Source: Brachypodius melanocephalos (taxonomy: Eukaryota > Chordata > Aves > Passeriformes > Pycnonotidae). From it: a DNA stretch of 64,000 nt. Location: assembly GCA_013398615.1 (NCBI GenBank), contig VZSR01003806.1, positions 18,867,380-18,931,379 on the forward strand. Reading direction: 5' to 3'. The notes below the pieces were generated by a model that searched no databases, had not been told where the DNA came from, and saw only the letters and a program-made list of their open reading frames with translations. This document shows positions 1 through 10,560 of the stretch, piece after piece (within the stretch, counting starts at the first letter, position 1; the number at the start of each line of letters is the position of its first letter). The translations under genes were made by a program, and so were the position numbers.

Positions 1-288
1 AAAAATGGGTCTTGACTACAGTTTTGCTTAAGTCACAGTAAGACACTTAAGAGTTTACAATGAGTCAAAATGTTAAAATTCAAGGCAATTCAGATAAATT
101 AATCTGGTTTTATTCTTACACTAGCTTTTTTTATTCCTGTTCTTGATACTTCATTTTTAGCACAGGGAATGTAACCGCATTGGGTAAGAAAAGTGCAGGT
201 TAAACTCAAGCTGCTGGGTTTCATTCTTCGCAGCCATAATATTTAACATGATTAAACCATCAACAACAAAATCATCTGAGGAGAAACA

Positions 289-380
289 CAGAATCATAGA
301 ATGATTTGAGTTGGAAGGCACATCAGAAACCATCTTGTTCCAACTCCCTGCCATGGCAGGGACACTTTCCACTAGACCAG
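289..380 (-). mobile_element. CR1 LINE 3' end fragment (antisense)
   Basis: On the plus strand this reads as the reverse complement of a CR1 terminus: a GAATCATAGAATGATT tail unit, then TTGGAAGG, CCAACTCCCTGCCATGGCAGG and ACTTTCCACTAGACCAG. Only about 90 bp of the 3' end remains, typical of 5'-truncated CR1 copies. It is diverged and non-functional. Confidence 0.88.
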
Positions 381-1329
381 TTTACTCAGAGGAGTAAAAT
401 ATATATAGGCAGGTGTCTTAGGGTCCTGTGATCCCACTTACCTTAAACAACATGAGAAATTAGACTGAAAGCAAGTTAGTATAGTATAAAAATATGTTCT
501 AATTATGTCTCTGTTAGGAAAAAGTATTCTTACTACAAAGTACTTATGTATTCTGAATAATTTTTACATTTTTACCTTCCACTTTTTTAAGCACTGCAAT
601 TTTTTTTATGTGAATGGGAACAATTTCAGAAAAAATGTTTTAGAAGAATAAATAAATAAACATCCATTTACAGTGTTCCAAATCAATCTCGAGTATTTCA
701 GAGATATGACAGCACTGGGGCTTTGTGGAATGCAGCTCACTGATATCAGCTGCATTGCCATGTGTAAAAGCAATATTCACACTTCTGATTTATCTGATGA
801 TAATTCAAATTATCTCACTTTAACAGTGTCCTGATCTGTTAAAAACCTTTGCAAAAACGTGAATCAAATACCAGTGATCCTGGTACAAAATAATTTGATT
901 TCATCTATCGTAAGGGAGACCAGAATCTTGCTTAGTCTTAGAATCATATTGAAGTTTACACTATGTCATTGACCAGAACATCTCAGACCATCTGCAGGCA
1001 GATACATTCTGCTAAATCTGGGAATGTGAAAGTCCTTAAATATATGCTACTGTGTAAAAACATGCTTATATTACATTAGGATGCATATGTGATGTATTTA
1101 TATTCTACACACATTTTCACTATCCAGTTTATTAAGCAAATAAAATAGTGCCTATGGTAGTGCAAATTTTTATAGCTGTGTTTTCTCACTCTGCAAACTA
1201 ATTTCATATCCATACATCAGCAACAACTTAACAGGACTCGAGACACAGGAACTATGAGTGGACAAAAGACACCTTAAGAAGCTACAAACCAACAACCAGA
1301 AAAGCCTTTTAGCTGTAAGTCAGCAGACT
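381..1329. other. AT-rich intergenic DNA, nothing recognised
   Basis: No coding frame, repeat family or tandem array recognised. The interval is AT-rich with short A and T runs. Confidence 0.6.
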
Positions 1330-1560
1330 TTTATGTCAAGCTTGGCTGACTAATTATTGCTTATAATTTGCATTAGGATTAATTAACTAATTAGAGAGGA
1401 ATGTCTGAAGGCAAAGTTATGGCTCTGCTTGTCAAGCTGAGGACTTTAATTATTCTGATATTTTTAATTATAATCAGCTGCTGAATGAATATTACATTGT
1501 CAGCTACTCTAGCTGGAGCTGCAGAGGGTCGAGAAACTGAAGGAATTGTGGGTGTTGTGG
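1330..1560. promoter_or_regulatory. Candidate conserved noncoding element (homeodomain-site rich)
   Basis: The block has many TAAT/ATTA cores (CTAATTATTG, TTAATTAACTAATTAG, TTTAATTATAATCAG), a perfect octamer ATTTGCAT at 1366-1373, and E-box-like CAGCTGCTG. It has no homopolymer decay and no repeat similarity. Such composition is common in vertebrate developmental enhancers, but conservation cannot be shown here, so this is an inference from motif density. Confidence 0.35.
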
Positions 1561-1920
1561 CATCACTTCACCTGGAACCATGGAAAGGTAATACCAACTA
1601 GGCAAATATAATAAGAAAGCCTTCTGGCTTCAGAACTCATCAAAGGTCTGTACACAGCACTATGCAAACTGTGGCAGTTCAGGGTTATGTATCTTTTTAA
1701 GAGTAAGGGAGCAACTTTTCCTTGGGAACATTCCTGAGCCTGTATTCTCTTTTTGTTTCAATGCTTTCTTGGTGAGCCAGAATTGTCTCTTGGTCCCTAG
1801 ACACAGGTAGCTTAATGCATATTGCTTTGGTAAACTTAATGTACAAGGGGCAGTAAGGAAAACACAGCCCAGACCTGGTACAGATAAAGAAGGACTTTTC
1901 TGCCCTCCTGTCTCTGGTAT
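1561..1920. other. Spacer flanking the inverted repeat
   Basis: No gene seen. A minus-strand open frame covering 1697-2050 has no family motif I recognise and overlaps the inverted repeat. Weak similarity to the outer flank of the opposite arm (about 2690-2900) suggests the repeated unit may extend here. Confidence 0.4.
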
Positions 1921-2156
1921 GATTTAGGTGGTTATTTAAGGCATGCTGAACCATCATAGTCCAAGTGCTGAGAGCATCAATATCAAAGTTTGGACCTAAA
2001 CCAGGTGACAGGATTGCACTTTTCACATTTAAAGGCTTAAATTTCAGCAAAGAAACAATCAGAGGAGTTATGGTGAAGCCTGCTGCAGTCCTTAGCTAAT
2101 CTATTCCCCCAAGTTCCCATTTTTGAAATGTGAGTGTTGAAGCAGAGGCTGTGAGA
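1921..2156 (+). repeat. Long inverted repeat, left arm
   Basis: This arm matches the reverse complement of 2451-2682 over roughly 230 bp with small indels. Shared blocks include CATGCTGAACCA, GTCCAAGTGCTGA, AGGTGACAGGATT, CAGTCCTTAG and GGCTGTGAGA. By eye the best 74-bp stretch is about 86% identical and the whole is lower. The family is not recognised. It may be two inverted copies of one dispersed repeat, or the ends of a foldback element. Confidence 0.85.
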
Positions 2157-2450
2157 CCATTGAGGAGAGGATTTAGGGAACCTCAAGATGTCCCTATTCC
2201 AATCACAGAAGATTTTCCGTACTGCAAGGAGGAGAAGCCCTATCCGTTGCAGAACAGCATCGTTCCTGAGACACAACATATCTGATTTGTTTGCCAGGAC
2301 TTCTGTGATATCTTGGCTTCAGGGCTTGATCTCACAACCCTGTCAGGAGTAAGTTTGTTCAGCAATTTGCTGAGGCCACTCCTCTCCTGAATCTTTTGTT
2401 GATAACCATCACCACAGCATATGGACACTTCATTATCCTCAGCAGATACA
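2157..2450. other. Spacer between inverted-repeat arms
   Basis: About 295 bp of central sequence. Weak similarity between the two sides continues a short way inward from each arm and then fades. Minus-strand frames (2240-2428 and neighbours) show no recognisable domain. Confidence 0.5.
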
Positions 2451-2682
2451 ATCTCACAGCCCCTGTGCCAATACTCACATTTTTAAAATGTGAACTGGGG
2501 AATAGATAACTAAGGACTGGAGCAGACTTCACTACAACTCTTCTGATTATTATTTTGTTGAAATTTAAACCCTTAAACATCAAAAGATTAAATCCTGTCA
2601 CCTAGTTAAGGCCCAAACTTGGATAATGATATTTTCAGCACTTGGACAATGGTGGTTCAGCATGTTTTAAATGACCTCTTAA
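2451..2682 (-). repeat. Long inverted repeat, right arm
   Basis: Reverse-complement partner of 1921-2156. The two arms could form a hairpin with a stem of about 230 bp and a loop of about 295 bp, but the mismatches and indels imply an old arrangement, not a recent duplication. Confidence 0.85.
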
Positions 2683-3464
2683 ATTCTCTGTACTACTTTT
2701 AGCATTTTTTTTTCAGCCTAATGGTGATACTTTTCTATTCTTATTGACTAGGTGCATTTACAGGGCAGTCTAACCTGATTTTCTTCTGCCAAGAGTGTAA
2801 GGACTCAGCATGGAACACCAGATGTTTTGGGATGCAGTTTGCCCCTCTGAAGGGATGCAACTATTATTACTTCCTGTTTCTGTAAGGATGAAGTGTGAGA
2901 TATAAAATCAACGTTCTAAGCAACCTGATGTGGGTTAAGCTCATATTCTTTCAGTCTCTCAGTATTTCGGTTGCCAGGCTACTCAATATTTTCTCTTGGG
3001 TACCTGAGGAGGAGAGAACACAAAATTCATTGAGTATATAGGAAAAAGATTAGAGGAAGGTTAACTCAAGCTGGTGGCTAGGGTGTTCAGCTGAGAATGG
3101 GTCACAATTCTGAAAACAAATCCTCCAGATGCATGACTTTGTTGCACTAGGCCTGCAGAGATCAGAAAACCAACACAGTCCTGGAGACAAGACCCTGGAG
3201 TACTTCACACTTCCCTTAACTGAATAGAGTGAAAGCAACGCTTGAAGTTTCAATAGAACTGCAATTTGAGTGTGTTTAGGATTAGGCAGTCCTAAAAAAT
3301 ATGCAAACTATGTCATTGCCGAGGGATTAAAGACTTTTGGCCTGCAACCTAATTTAGAAAAATATTGAAGGTGAATGATTCCCACACCAAATCTCTCTTT
3401 GCCAAGTCTTCTCCACGCCTTCTGTTCAACGAGTGGGGAAATGAGTTCCCCGAAGTGCAGGGAG
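2683..3464. other. Intergenic DNA, nothing recognised
   Basis: No gene or known repeat identified. The right part leads directly into the 41-bp tandem repeat. Confidence 0.5.
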
Positions 3465-3587
3465 TCTCACCAAAGTTCCAAACATGATACAGATGTGTAG
3501 ATCAGTGTCATCAAAGTTCCAAACATGATACAGATGTGTAGATCAGTCTCACCAAAGTTCCAAACATGATACAGATGTGTAGATCAG
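3465..3587. repeat. Minisatellite, 41-bp unit x 3
   Basis: Three consecutive 41-bp units (3465-3505, 3506-3546, 3547-3587), each containing CAAAGTTCCAAACATGATAC and ending GTGTAGATCAG. The units differ only at their first few bases (TCTCACC versus TGTCATC). The near identity implies recent tandem amplification. Confidence 0.95.
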
Positions 3588-5598
3588 TCTCTACTGACTG
3601 CAGAGGGACCCCTGGGACAATTTCACCCCAATCTGAGAGAGTTCAGTCAGACGGGATGAACTTAGGAGCACATATAAACCCAAGTGGGATTTACAAAACA
3701 GTCAATTCTTTTAATTTGACTGCTTGCCCTAATTAATGGGCGTGGGAGTCACCTGACTTTACATTAACCACACATCCTACCTTTTCCTCACAGACAATGG
3801 AAACATTTCCTTCTGTACCTACACTCATTTCATACTACAGAAAATTTCTGGAGCACAAAAGGATTGTACCCAATATCTATGAAGTGCAACAGGTTAAAAT
3901 AAAAAATCTAAATTTTTCAGTTAGGAGATGATTTGAGAGGTGTAAATTGCATGAAATAGAGAATTTCGGAAGGAAAAATCAGTCTGTAGATGAGATTTAA
4001 ACTGACATCTCTCAGAAAGATTGAAGCCCAAGATCACAAATCACCGGTGACTGTACAAAATCTGAGTTTATTTGCGAATTGTATTTTCAGGGATGTTCTG
4101 AATAAAAGTCCAATGACGTAATTCCAAATTTTGGACACAAAATATGTAGAATACAATGCTGAATCTCAAATGCAGATCTCCCAAGGTCCTTTTATAAATG
4201 TTCAGAAGATTAAAGTCTTGAATTGAAGTCTCAGAAAAGGAATTTCTAAGGCTTCCTAAATCCCAGAGTAAGTATTTATGGACCATATTCCTCAATTAAA
4301 AAAATCCCTCATGTTCCCATGTGTATGTAGGACCATGTCTTAAAAACCAGACAAACAAACAAACAAGCAAACAAAAACAATAAAAACCAACTCAGGAATT
4401 GCTTTGGATGGGCACAGAACATAAAGGTGAACAAAACCTGCTGGACAATCCTCTTCTTCCTCACTCTGTCTATTAAATAGCTTCGAAAGGAAAGGTAAGC
4501 AAGAAAAAAATCTCCTGATCACCTTGCTGATGTACAAAAAATATCCCACAAATAGTCATCCATTTAATTCTGCAGTGCACAAATTCACACTTTTCCTTGA
4601 CCCAATATTACACTCAGTTCTTCTCAGTGGGAATTTTTGATGAGAATAGAAGTTTTCCAACATTATGTGATTCCCAAAGTGAAGATATTTTGACTGTGCT
4701 GTTTTTTGTAACCCTGTATGTTTAGGCAGGGGTCTTACATGTCCCAGCAAAGAGGGAAGTAGAGGGGAGGGAAACCATGGGAGGTAGGTTGCCATGGGAT
4801 CATGTATTTGTCCATTAGCTTGTGCTAAGACAACAAAATTCAAAGTTTTCACACCATTTGGAAGCTTTGAGTAATCCCTATTGTAGAAAAAAAAAGCTTA
4901 TATAGCCTTCTCCTCAATAACCATAAACAAAAAAATGTATTAAAAATATAAAAAGAAAAATAAAAATCAAAATTTAAAATGTCAGCAAACATGTAGCATT
5001 TTTGTGTATTTCCTAATTACAAAAATAAGATATCATTACCATTTTTGGATCCATGCTCTTCCCTCAACACTGTATAAAACAATAGTGTGCGTGTACTCTG
5101 AAACAGCATATTTCTATTTAGGAAATTAAGGGATAACATCATGCTGGCAAGATATTTACTCAGAGCATACCTCCAAAAAGCAGAATACGTTATAGCCCAA
5201 ATGTATGCACATGTTTAAAAAGTTAATGTTTTAAGCTTTCTGCCTTCTAGCCAAGTATATCTAATCTAATTAGTGCTTTCCAGCCAAACATGGCCATAAG
5301 CAGGCCCAGAGTACTTTGACAACTCTTTAAAAGACACTGCTCACCTCAGGCTTTTCCTGCTCCTCAGTCTATACCAAAATTTTGAATGTACCTAGCAAAA
5401 AGTGACTTAGTTTTGTGAGTTTGTCACAGTTTGAGTCTGTATAGCTACAAGTGAACTTAAAATGTCCAGACTTTGTCTCTTCTCTTGTGTATGAATTGTC
5501 CTGTACCAACGTGAGCAAACAGAACGTCAGGTATCCTGTCATGACAGCAATCCAAAATATTTAATGGCATTTGTACACTGCTTTAGTGGAAAGTAGTG
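3588..5598. other. AT-rich intergenic DNA
   Basis: No gene recognised. It contains a short AAAC-type array near 4350-4378 and A-rich stretches around 4890-4990. Open frames here are short and carry no domain signature. Confidence 0.5.
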
Positions 5599-5673
5599 CT
5601 GCTCATAGGAGGGCTCGGAACCAGACTAACTTTAAGGTCCCTTCCAAGCCAAAACTATTCTGTGATTCTATGA
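5599..5673 (+). mobile_element. CR1 LINE 3' end fragment (sense)
   Basis: The sequence GCTCATAGGAGGG, then TTTAAGGTCCCTTCCAAGCC, then TTCTGTGATTCTATGA matches the last 75 bp of CR1 in sense orientation, ending in the octamer-type tail. It is heavily 5'-truncated. Confidence 0.9.
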
Positions 5674-6125
5674 AAAACTCAAAGATGCACAACAGCCAGT
5701 CCTTGAAAACATTTCTGCTCTGAAAAGAGTGAAAAGAATATTATGAAATAGAAAAAAACAATAGATGAACTGTTAACATTCATGACTTGGAAAAGAAAAT
5801 TAAGAAATTAATTACATAATAAATAACATTAATTAAATAATAAATAAATAACAATTAAGAAATTGTTGGAAAAGGTGGAATTCACCTAATATGAGCAAGT
5901 AATTGACCCTTTTAGATATCAATTTGTAATGGTGGGTAGTACACCAAGAGTTCCAATAGACTACATAGATTGACCTGCTCATAGATCATTATCTGTGCTG
6001 CAAACAAATGCAGATCTTTGGGGCAGGTCTCCTCTTCACCCACTGAATATATCATTGAGAGCTAACTTTTAGTTGGTCCTAAAAGGTGAAGTGACGTAAA
6101 TGACTCAACATGTGTGCCTTAAATG
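5674..6125. other. AT-rich DNA with AATA/TTAA simple sequence
   Basis: Contains a degenerate AATA/TTAATTA-rich stretch at about 5800-5865. No gene seen. Confidence 0.5.
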
Positions 6126-6505
6126 CACACAGAATCACAAAAGGGGTGGAAGGAACCACAGTGGCTGACCTGGTCTGTCCTCCCTGCTNNNNNNNNNNNN
6201 NNNNNNNNNNNNNNNNNNNNNNNNNNNNNNNNNNNNNNNNNNNNNNNNNNNNNNNNNNNNNNNNNNNNNNNNNNNNNNNNNNNNNNNNAACTCACAACTT
6301 GTGAGACTGTACTATAGATAAGAATTAATAGATATCTGAGTCCAAACACAAAAACTGAGTCTCCCGAGCATTTAATCCTGGCTCTAGCAGAAGAAAAGAA
6401 TATAAAACCCCCACACCAGTCCCTCTATCATCTTTGTAGCCTCTGCTGGACCCACTCCAGGAGCTCCATGTTTCTTTCTCTTGTGCTTGGGAGCTCAGAA
6501 CTCAC
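6126..6505 (-). mobile_element. CR1 LINE fragment interrupted by an assembly gap (antisense)
   Basis: Left of the gap, CAGAATCACAAAAGGGGTGG and ACCTGGTCTGTCCTCCCTGCT match the reverse complement of the CR1 3' end. Right of the gap, the sequence around 6435-6500 (GCCTCTGCTGGACCCACTCC, GAGCTCCATGTTTCTTTCT, GGGAGCTCAGAACTCACC) matches the antisense strand of the CR1 ORF2 C-terminal region. Both parts lie in the order and orientation of a single copy, so the gap probably sits inside one CR1. Confidence 0.75.
6189..6288. other. Assembly gap (100 N)
   Basis: Exactly 100 unknown bases, the usual placeholder for a gap of unknown size. It lies within a CR1 element. Apparent frames crossing it are artefacts. 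Confidence 0.98.
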
Positions 6506-7049
6506 CGAAAAGAAATTTCTTTTTTCCTTCTCTGAGCTTCTCAGTAACATAAAACATCAATACAGAAAAAGTAAAGGCATCATAGTCTGCAGCAACAAAG
6601 GAAAACATTCTTTGATAGTTTGAAATTTGTTATATTGACTTTTTCCATAGCTTTGGGAAACAAAAGCAAAATATTTAGTTAAGAGAAACAAAATGCTTTG
6701 TAGATTTACTTCCAAAAGAAGGTAGGGGCAAGAGAAGGCCTCCACTATTGTCACTTTCTGTGACCCAGATTGGACTACAGAGAAAAAAAATCCTTTCAAT
6801 CTAAGGAATATAAACTAATTGTTTTCGGTATTTTCTGATTTGTGGTGGGAAGAGGGGAGGAGGTGGAAAGGGAGGAGTTATTGATCCATAGAGTTTTACC
6901 TTTTCTTCAGCTGTGAAAAAAGTTTACATAAATCTGTAAATGTAGGTGAATAAGGTAAAGATCACCAAATGGAGCTGAATTTCTGCCAAGGGACAGGGAA
7001 AATTTTATGGATTCATTCTGGAATCATCAGGGACTTGTTGCTTTGTTGC
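6506..7049. other. Intergenic DNA, nothing recognised
   Basis: No repeat or coding signature. It contains a short G/A-rich stretch near 6840-6880. Confidence 0.5.
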
Positions 7050-7122
7050 ATTTGATCATTGGAGTCAATGACACACGTGGGTTCCTTCCAATTCAGAGCA
7101 TTTTCTGACTATGATTCTACAC
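7050..7122 (+). mobile_element. Probable CR1 3' end fragment, diverged (sense)
   Basis: TGATCATTGGAGTC, TTCCTTCCAATTCAGAGCAT and CTATGATTCTAC resemble the CR1 terminus, with roughly 20 extra bases between the GGAG and the TTCCTTCCA segments. This is a short match, so confidence is moderate. Confidence 0.55.
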
Positions 7123-8209
7123 ATTTTGGCCATTTTGGGATCCATGTGTTGTCCCACATAAATTTCAGAATGCAAATTTTTGAATTCTTACAAGAGTTTT
7201 ATTTGCTAAGAGGTGATCTATAAATCTGAAAAATTAAATAGCGAATCATATCAGGATTATTTTCCATGAATTTGCTGATGAAGAGAGTCAGGATAAGAAG
7301 GAAAAAAAACATCAGGGAAGAGGTCAGAAAATAATAGTGGGCACAATTTCAATCAAACATAATGAATCTTGAAATCAGAAAATCTTTCATAAGATCTTTT
7401 TCCTTCATGAACACCCCCAATTTAAGGACCTACAAAATATTTGTATAAATCATAGCTTCAAAATTAGTGTTTTTCTTCAGCTGTTAGTATCTATTCTGAG
7501 GCTTTTGTTCTGCCATCCAAAACTGCTTGAGTATGTGAAAATCAATGAGAAAAACAAAATTATTAAGGCATACTATTACTTTTAATTTTTGTTTCCCATT
7601 TGATCAGCAAAAGTCTAAAATAGAAGGAAATCAGTTGTTAGGACTATGATGCCAGTCCCTACAGGTTCCAGGCAGGAATCAGGTTTTCTTTGCCTTATTT
7701 TGAACCCACAATGTTTAGCCTTGCTCCATTTGTTTTGGTTTAAATAAGATGAAGAAGTAAGAAACATTTTTCAGCCCATAATCAGACAAACATGTAGAAA
7801 TTTATGTGAATGTCAATGCTCCATAGAACTGCTTCATTTTTTAAATTGGTGTTTTCTATCCCCATTTCTTTTTTTTTCTTTTTCTAACAAGCTGTGCCTT
7901 AGCTGAAGCTGTTCTTCACTGCATTGATAGCACTCTGATGTCTGTGTCTGTAATGGACCTCCAAGTTTCCTAGGAAGTTTAAAAAACCAAAAAGCATTAT
8001 TTAATAAGTTAAAAAGTCATATGGATTTATTTTGAATTGAATTCAAAGGTATTTTAATCCGACAAAATTAAATTATTTAGGTTCGAATCCAACAACTGAC
8101 ATGTTTTCAATATTTTTCCCACATTTTCAAGAGGAATAACACAAAATTTAGAAAACTATCTCAGTAAAATCTCAAGGAAGAGAGATCTCTATTAGGGAAA
8201 AAAGAAAAT
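7123..8209. other. AT-rich intergenic DNA
   Basis: No gene, known repeat or long simple-sequence array seen. Confidence 0.5.
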
Positions 8210-8432
8210 TGTAGAATTATAAAATCACAGGTTTGGATTGGAAGTATCTTAAGGTCCGTCCTGTTCCAGATCTCCTGCCATGGGTAGGGAAAACTTCCAC
8301 TATCCCAGGTCGATCCAAGCCCTGTCCAAGCTGGCCTTGGGCACTTCCAGGGATCCAGGGGCAACCACAGCTTCTCTGGGCAACCTGTGCCAGGACCTCA
8401 CCCTCCTCACAGGGAAGAATTTCTTCTGACAT
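8210..8432 (-). mobile_element. CR1 LINE 3' end (antisense, about 220 bp)
   Basis: Reading plus-strand: AAAATCACAGGTTTGGATTGG, CTGCCATGGGTAGGG, CTTCCACTATCCCAGGT, GGGCAACCACAGCTTCTCTG, AGGGAAGAATTTCTTCTGAC. This is the reverse complement of the CR1 3' region from the end of ORF2 to the tail. Open frames on both strands here are by-products. Confidence 0.93.
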
Positions 8433-8649
8433 GTACAAGTGGAGCTTTCATGTATCTTTAAAAAGATGGGTAAATATTTTTCGCTCTCCAAAAGGAAGAA
8501 TTCAGTAAAATCAAGAGGACTTTGAGAGGTCTCAGTACCTGATTTTTCAGTTTTTATCAGTTTTATGAGTGAAAGAACCTCATCTTGCCAAATGAAGGAA
8601 GCTGCAGAATTAACCAATAAACATTCCTTGATCTGTTTCCTGGCAATTT

Positions 8650-8716
8650 CACAGAATCACAGAATCATTAAAGTTGGACAAGACCTCCATGGTCATCGAG
8701 CTCAACCTTTGAAAAG
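8650..8716 (-). mobile_element. CR1 LINE 3' end fragment (antisense)
   Basis: CACAGAATCACAGAATCATT, AAGTTGGACAAGACCTCCA and GGTCATCGAGCTCAACC match a CR1 3' terminus of the subfamily with an AAGACCTC core. The same type occurs at 52577-52670. Confidence 0.85.
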
Positions 8717-10039
8717 GACATCAGGAGATACGTGTGTATAGACAGAGGTGGATCCATTGCAGTCTGGGTTGAAAAATAATAAATTATCAAAAATTTTGTT
8801 ATGGGACATTCTGGTTACTAGTCTGGGTGATACTTAGGGAGAAGGAAAAGAAATCCAGATGTGTCCAGGGTTAGAAAACAGACGAGTGAGAAGGGCTTGA
8901 TGTGCAAGTCAAGAGTATAAATTTTTTTCCACAGGTACCCTGGGATCACCACACCAATCTTCCCCGGGTACTTTGATTCACTCACATCGGGTAATCACCA
9001 CCTCCTTCTCACCAGGGTGCTTATTTTTCATCGCTAATGGAGGCCACTAATTGCAATATTCTCACAACTTCAGTGTGGTGCTGTCAAACAGCAGCAGTGA
9101 GAAAGCCAAGGGCAGCCTGCAGGGCAATGCCATCCCCTCGATGAGTCTCTCCCATCACCAGGCACTCTGGCATTTTCACACCCCTAAAAACTAAAACCTA
9201 CAAAATTAATCATTTCCCTTAGATAGCTAGATAAATCCTTGCCTGTAAGATCTGTGTGCTGGGGGTGTTCCTTAATGCCATATAAATTCTTAGCCATGGG
9301 CTTGCCTGGGTAATCACGCCTAAACTCTGCCCTGGAGGCAACCATCCCTGGCCCTGATGAGCCACTGGAAGGAGCGTATTGCATGTTTAGATTAAATATA
9401 ACTTGCAGACCTTTTCCCTGGCATTATCTGCTCTCAGAGGTTCTGTTTGGGTCTGTCTCTGTTCTATTCAAATTGAAAAATATGAACAGTTATCCACCAT
9501 AAGTGCCGCTAATACCAAATGGACCTTTGGTGTAAAAAAAGAAATTAGATTTCTAGCATTGGTAATTATAAACTTTTTCAAAAGAAATTTTTTGAGCCAA
9601 TTCACATACCTTAGGCTGTATAATGAATTATATTTTGTGGTGTGCTGGCAAGGACCTTGGGTTATTTTTCACCTTCTTTTATTGCACTGAAAAAAACATC
9701 AGGCAGACATTTGCTGCACAAAAGATTTCCTGGGCAGGAATATTGGGGGACTATTAATTCCTCTCATCTTCAAAGGTACTTCCAATGTGTTTTGATTTTC
9801 TTTTTGGAAAGTGCAACTACACAAGAGAGAGCATATTTTACGTGACTTTTGCCCTGGATTCTTAGAGAAGGGATTCTATCCTATAGGATATCTATATAGG
9901 ATACAGAATAGCCATTAAAGAACTAATTTTATATTTTCTCCTCTTCAAGCATTCCATACAAAGGAAACCCTTAAAAATTCTCTTCTCTCATATTCTTTGC
10001 CCAGATGAAAATTCCCCCCACTTTTGTCCATGTAAACAC
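8717..10039. other. Unique-looking DNA
   Basis: No gene recognised. The stretch 8985-9380 is non-repetitive and moderately GC-balanced, with CTAATTGCAATA and similar motifs, and could be conserved noncoding sequence. A perfect 14-bp palindrome TATCCTATAGGATA lies at 9877-9890. Confidence 0.4.
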
Positions 10040-10560
10040 CGAATTAGTCTCCTGCAAGTTTAGGTGGTGGCAGTTCCTGAACACAGTCATATTTTGCAGA
10101 TAACAGGATTAGCTTGGATGTGGGTAATAAGTTGGTGAATCTCCCCCTGGCCATTTCTCAACACTGTGAGAGCACTAATCCTTTATGCTTTGATGTCTTC
10201 TAGTTTTCCATCAGGTGCAGCTCGGCACTTTTGTCCTGGGGCACTCGGCGCTCTTATAAGATCTCATAGTGTCCTCATTAGCTGCGCCTATTTACCCAGC
10301 CAGCCTGTTGAACCCAATTTATAGTTTATGTGATTAATTCCCAAAGTACAGTAAACCCTAGCTTTAAGGCTCTCTATTATATGACTGCATCTCATATAAG
10401 GGCAAACACTAGCTACTGCTCTTTTGTTATATGGCTTCACTATATATATAAAACTGCAATAATTTTGCTCTCGACTACACTTTAAACATCATTATGTGTA
10501 TGTTCTTTCAGACATACAGCCTGTAAAAATGTTGCAAGTTGGATCATAAAAGAACTTTCA
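10040..10560. promoter_or_regulatory. Candidate conserved noncoding element
   Basis: A complex, non-repetitive block with GATAACAGGATTAG, CACTAATCC, GTGATTAATTCCC and TTATAAGATCTC, and several homeodomain-like TAAT/ATTA cores. No coding frame is maintained. It resembles vertebrate enhancer sequence in texture; this is inference without alignment support. Confidence 0.33.

Noticed and set aside
1697..2050. Minus-strand 117-codon frame as a gene
   Set aside because: It overlaps the inverted repeat, matches no family I recognise, and the corresponding sequence in the other arm does not preserve the frame.
3465..3587. CRISPR-like array
   Set aside because: The units are contiguous with no unique spacers and the host is a vertebrate; it is a minisatellite.
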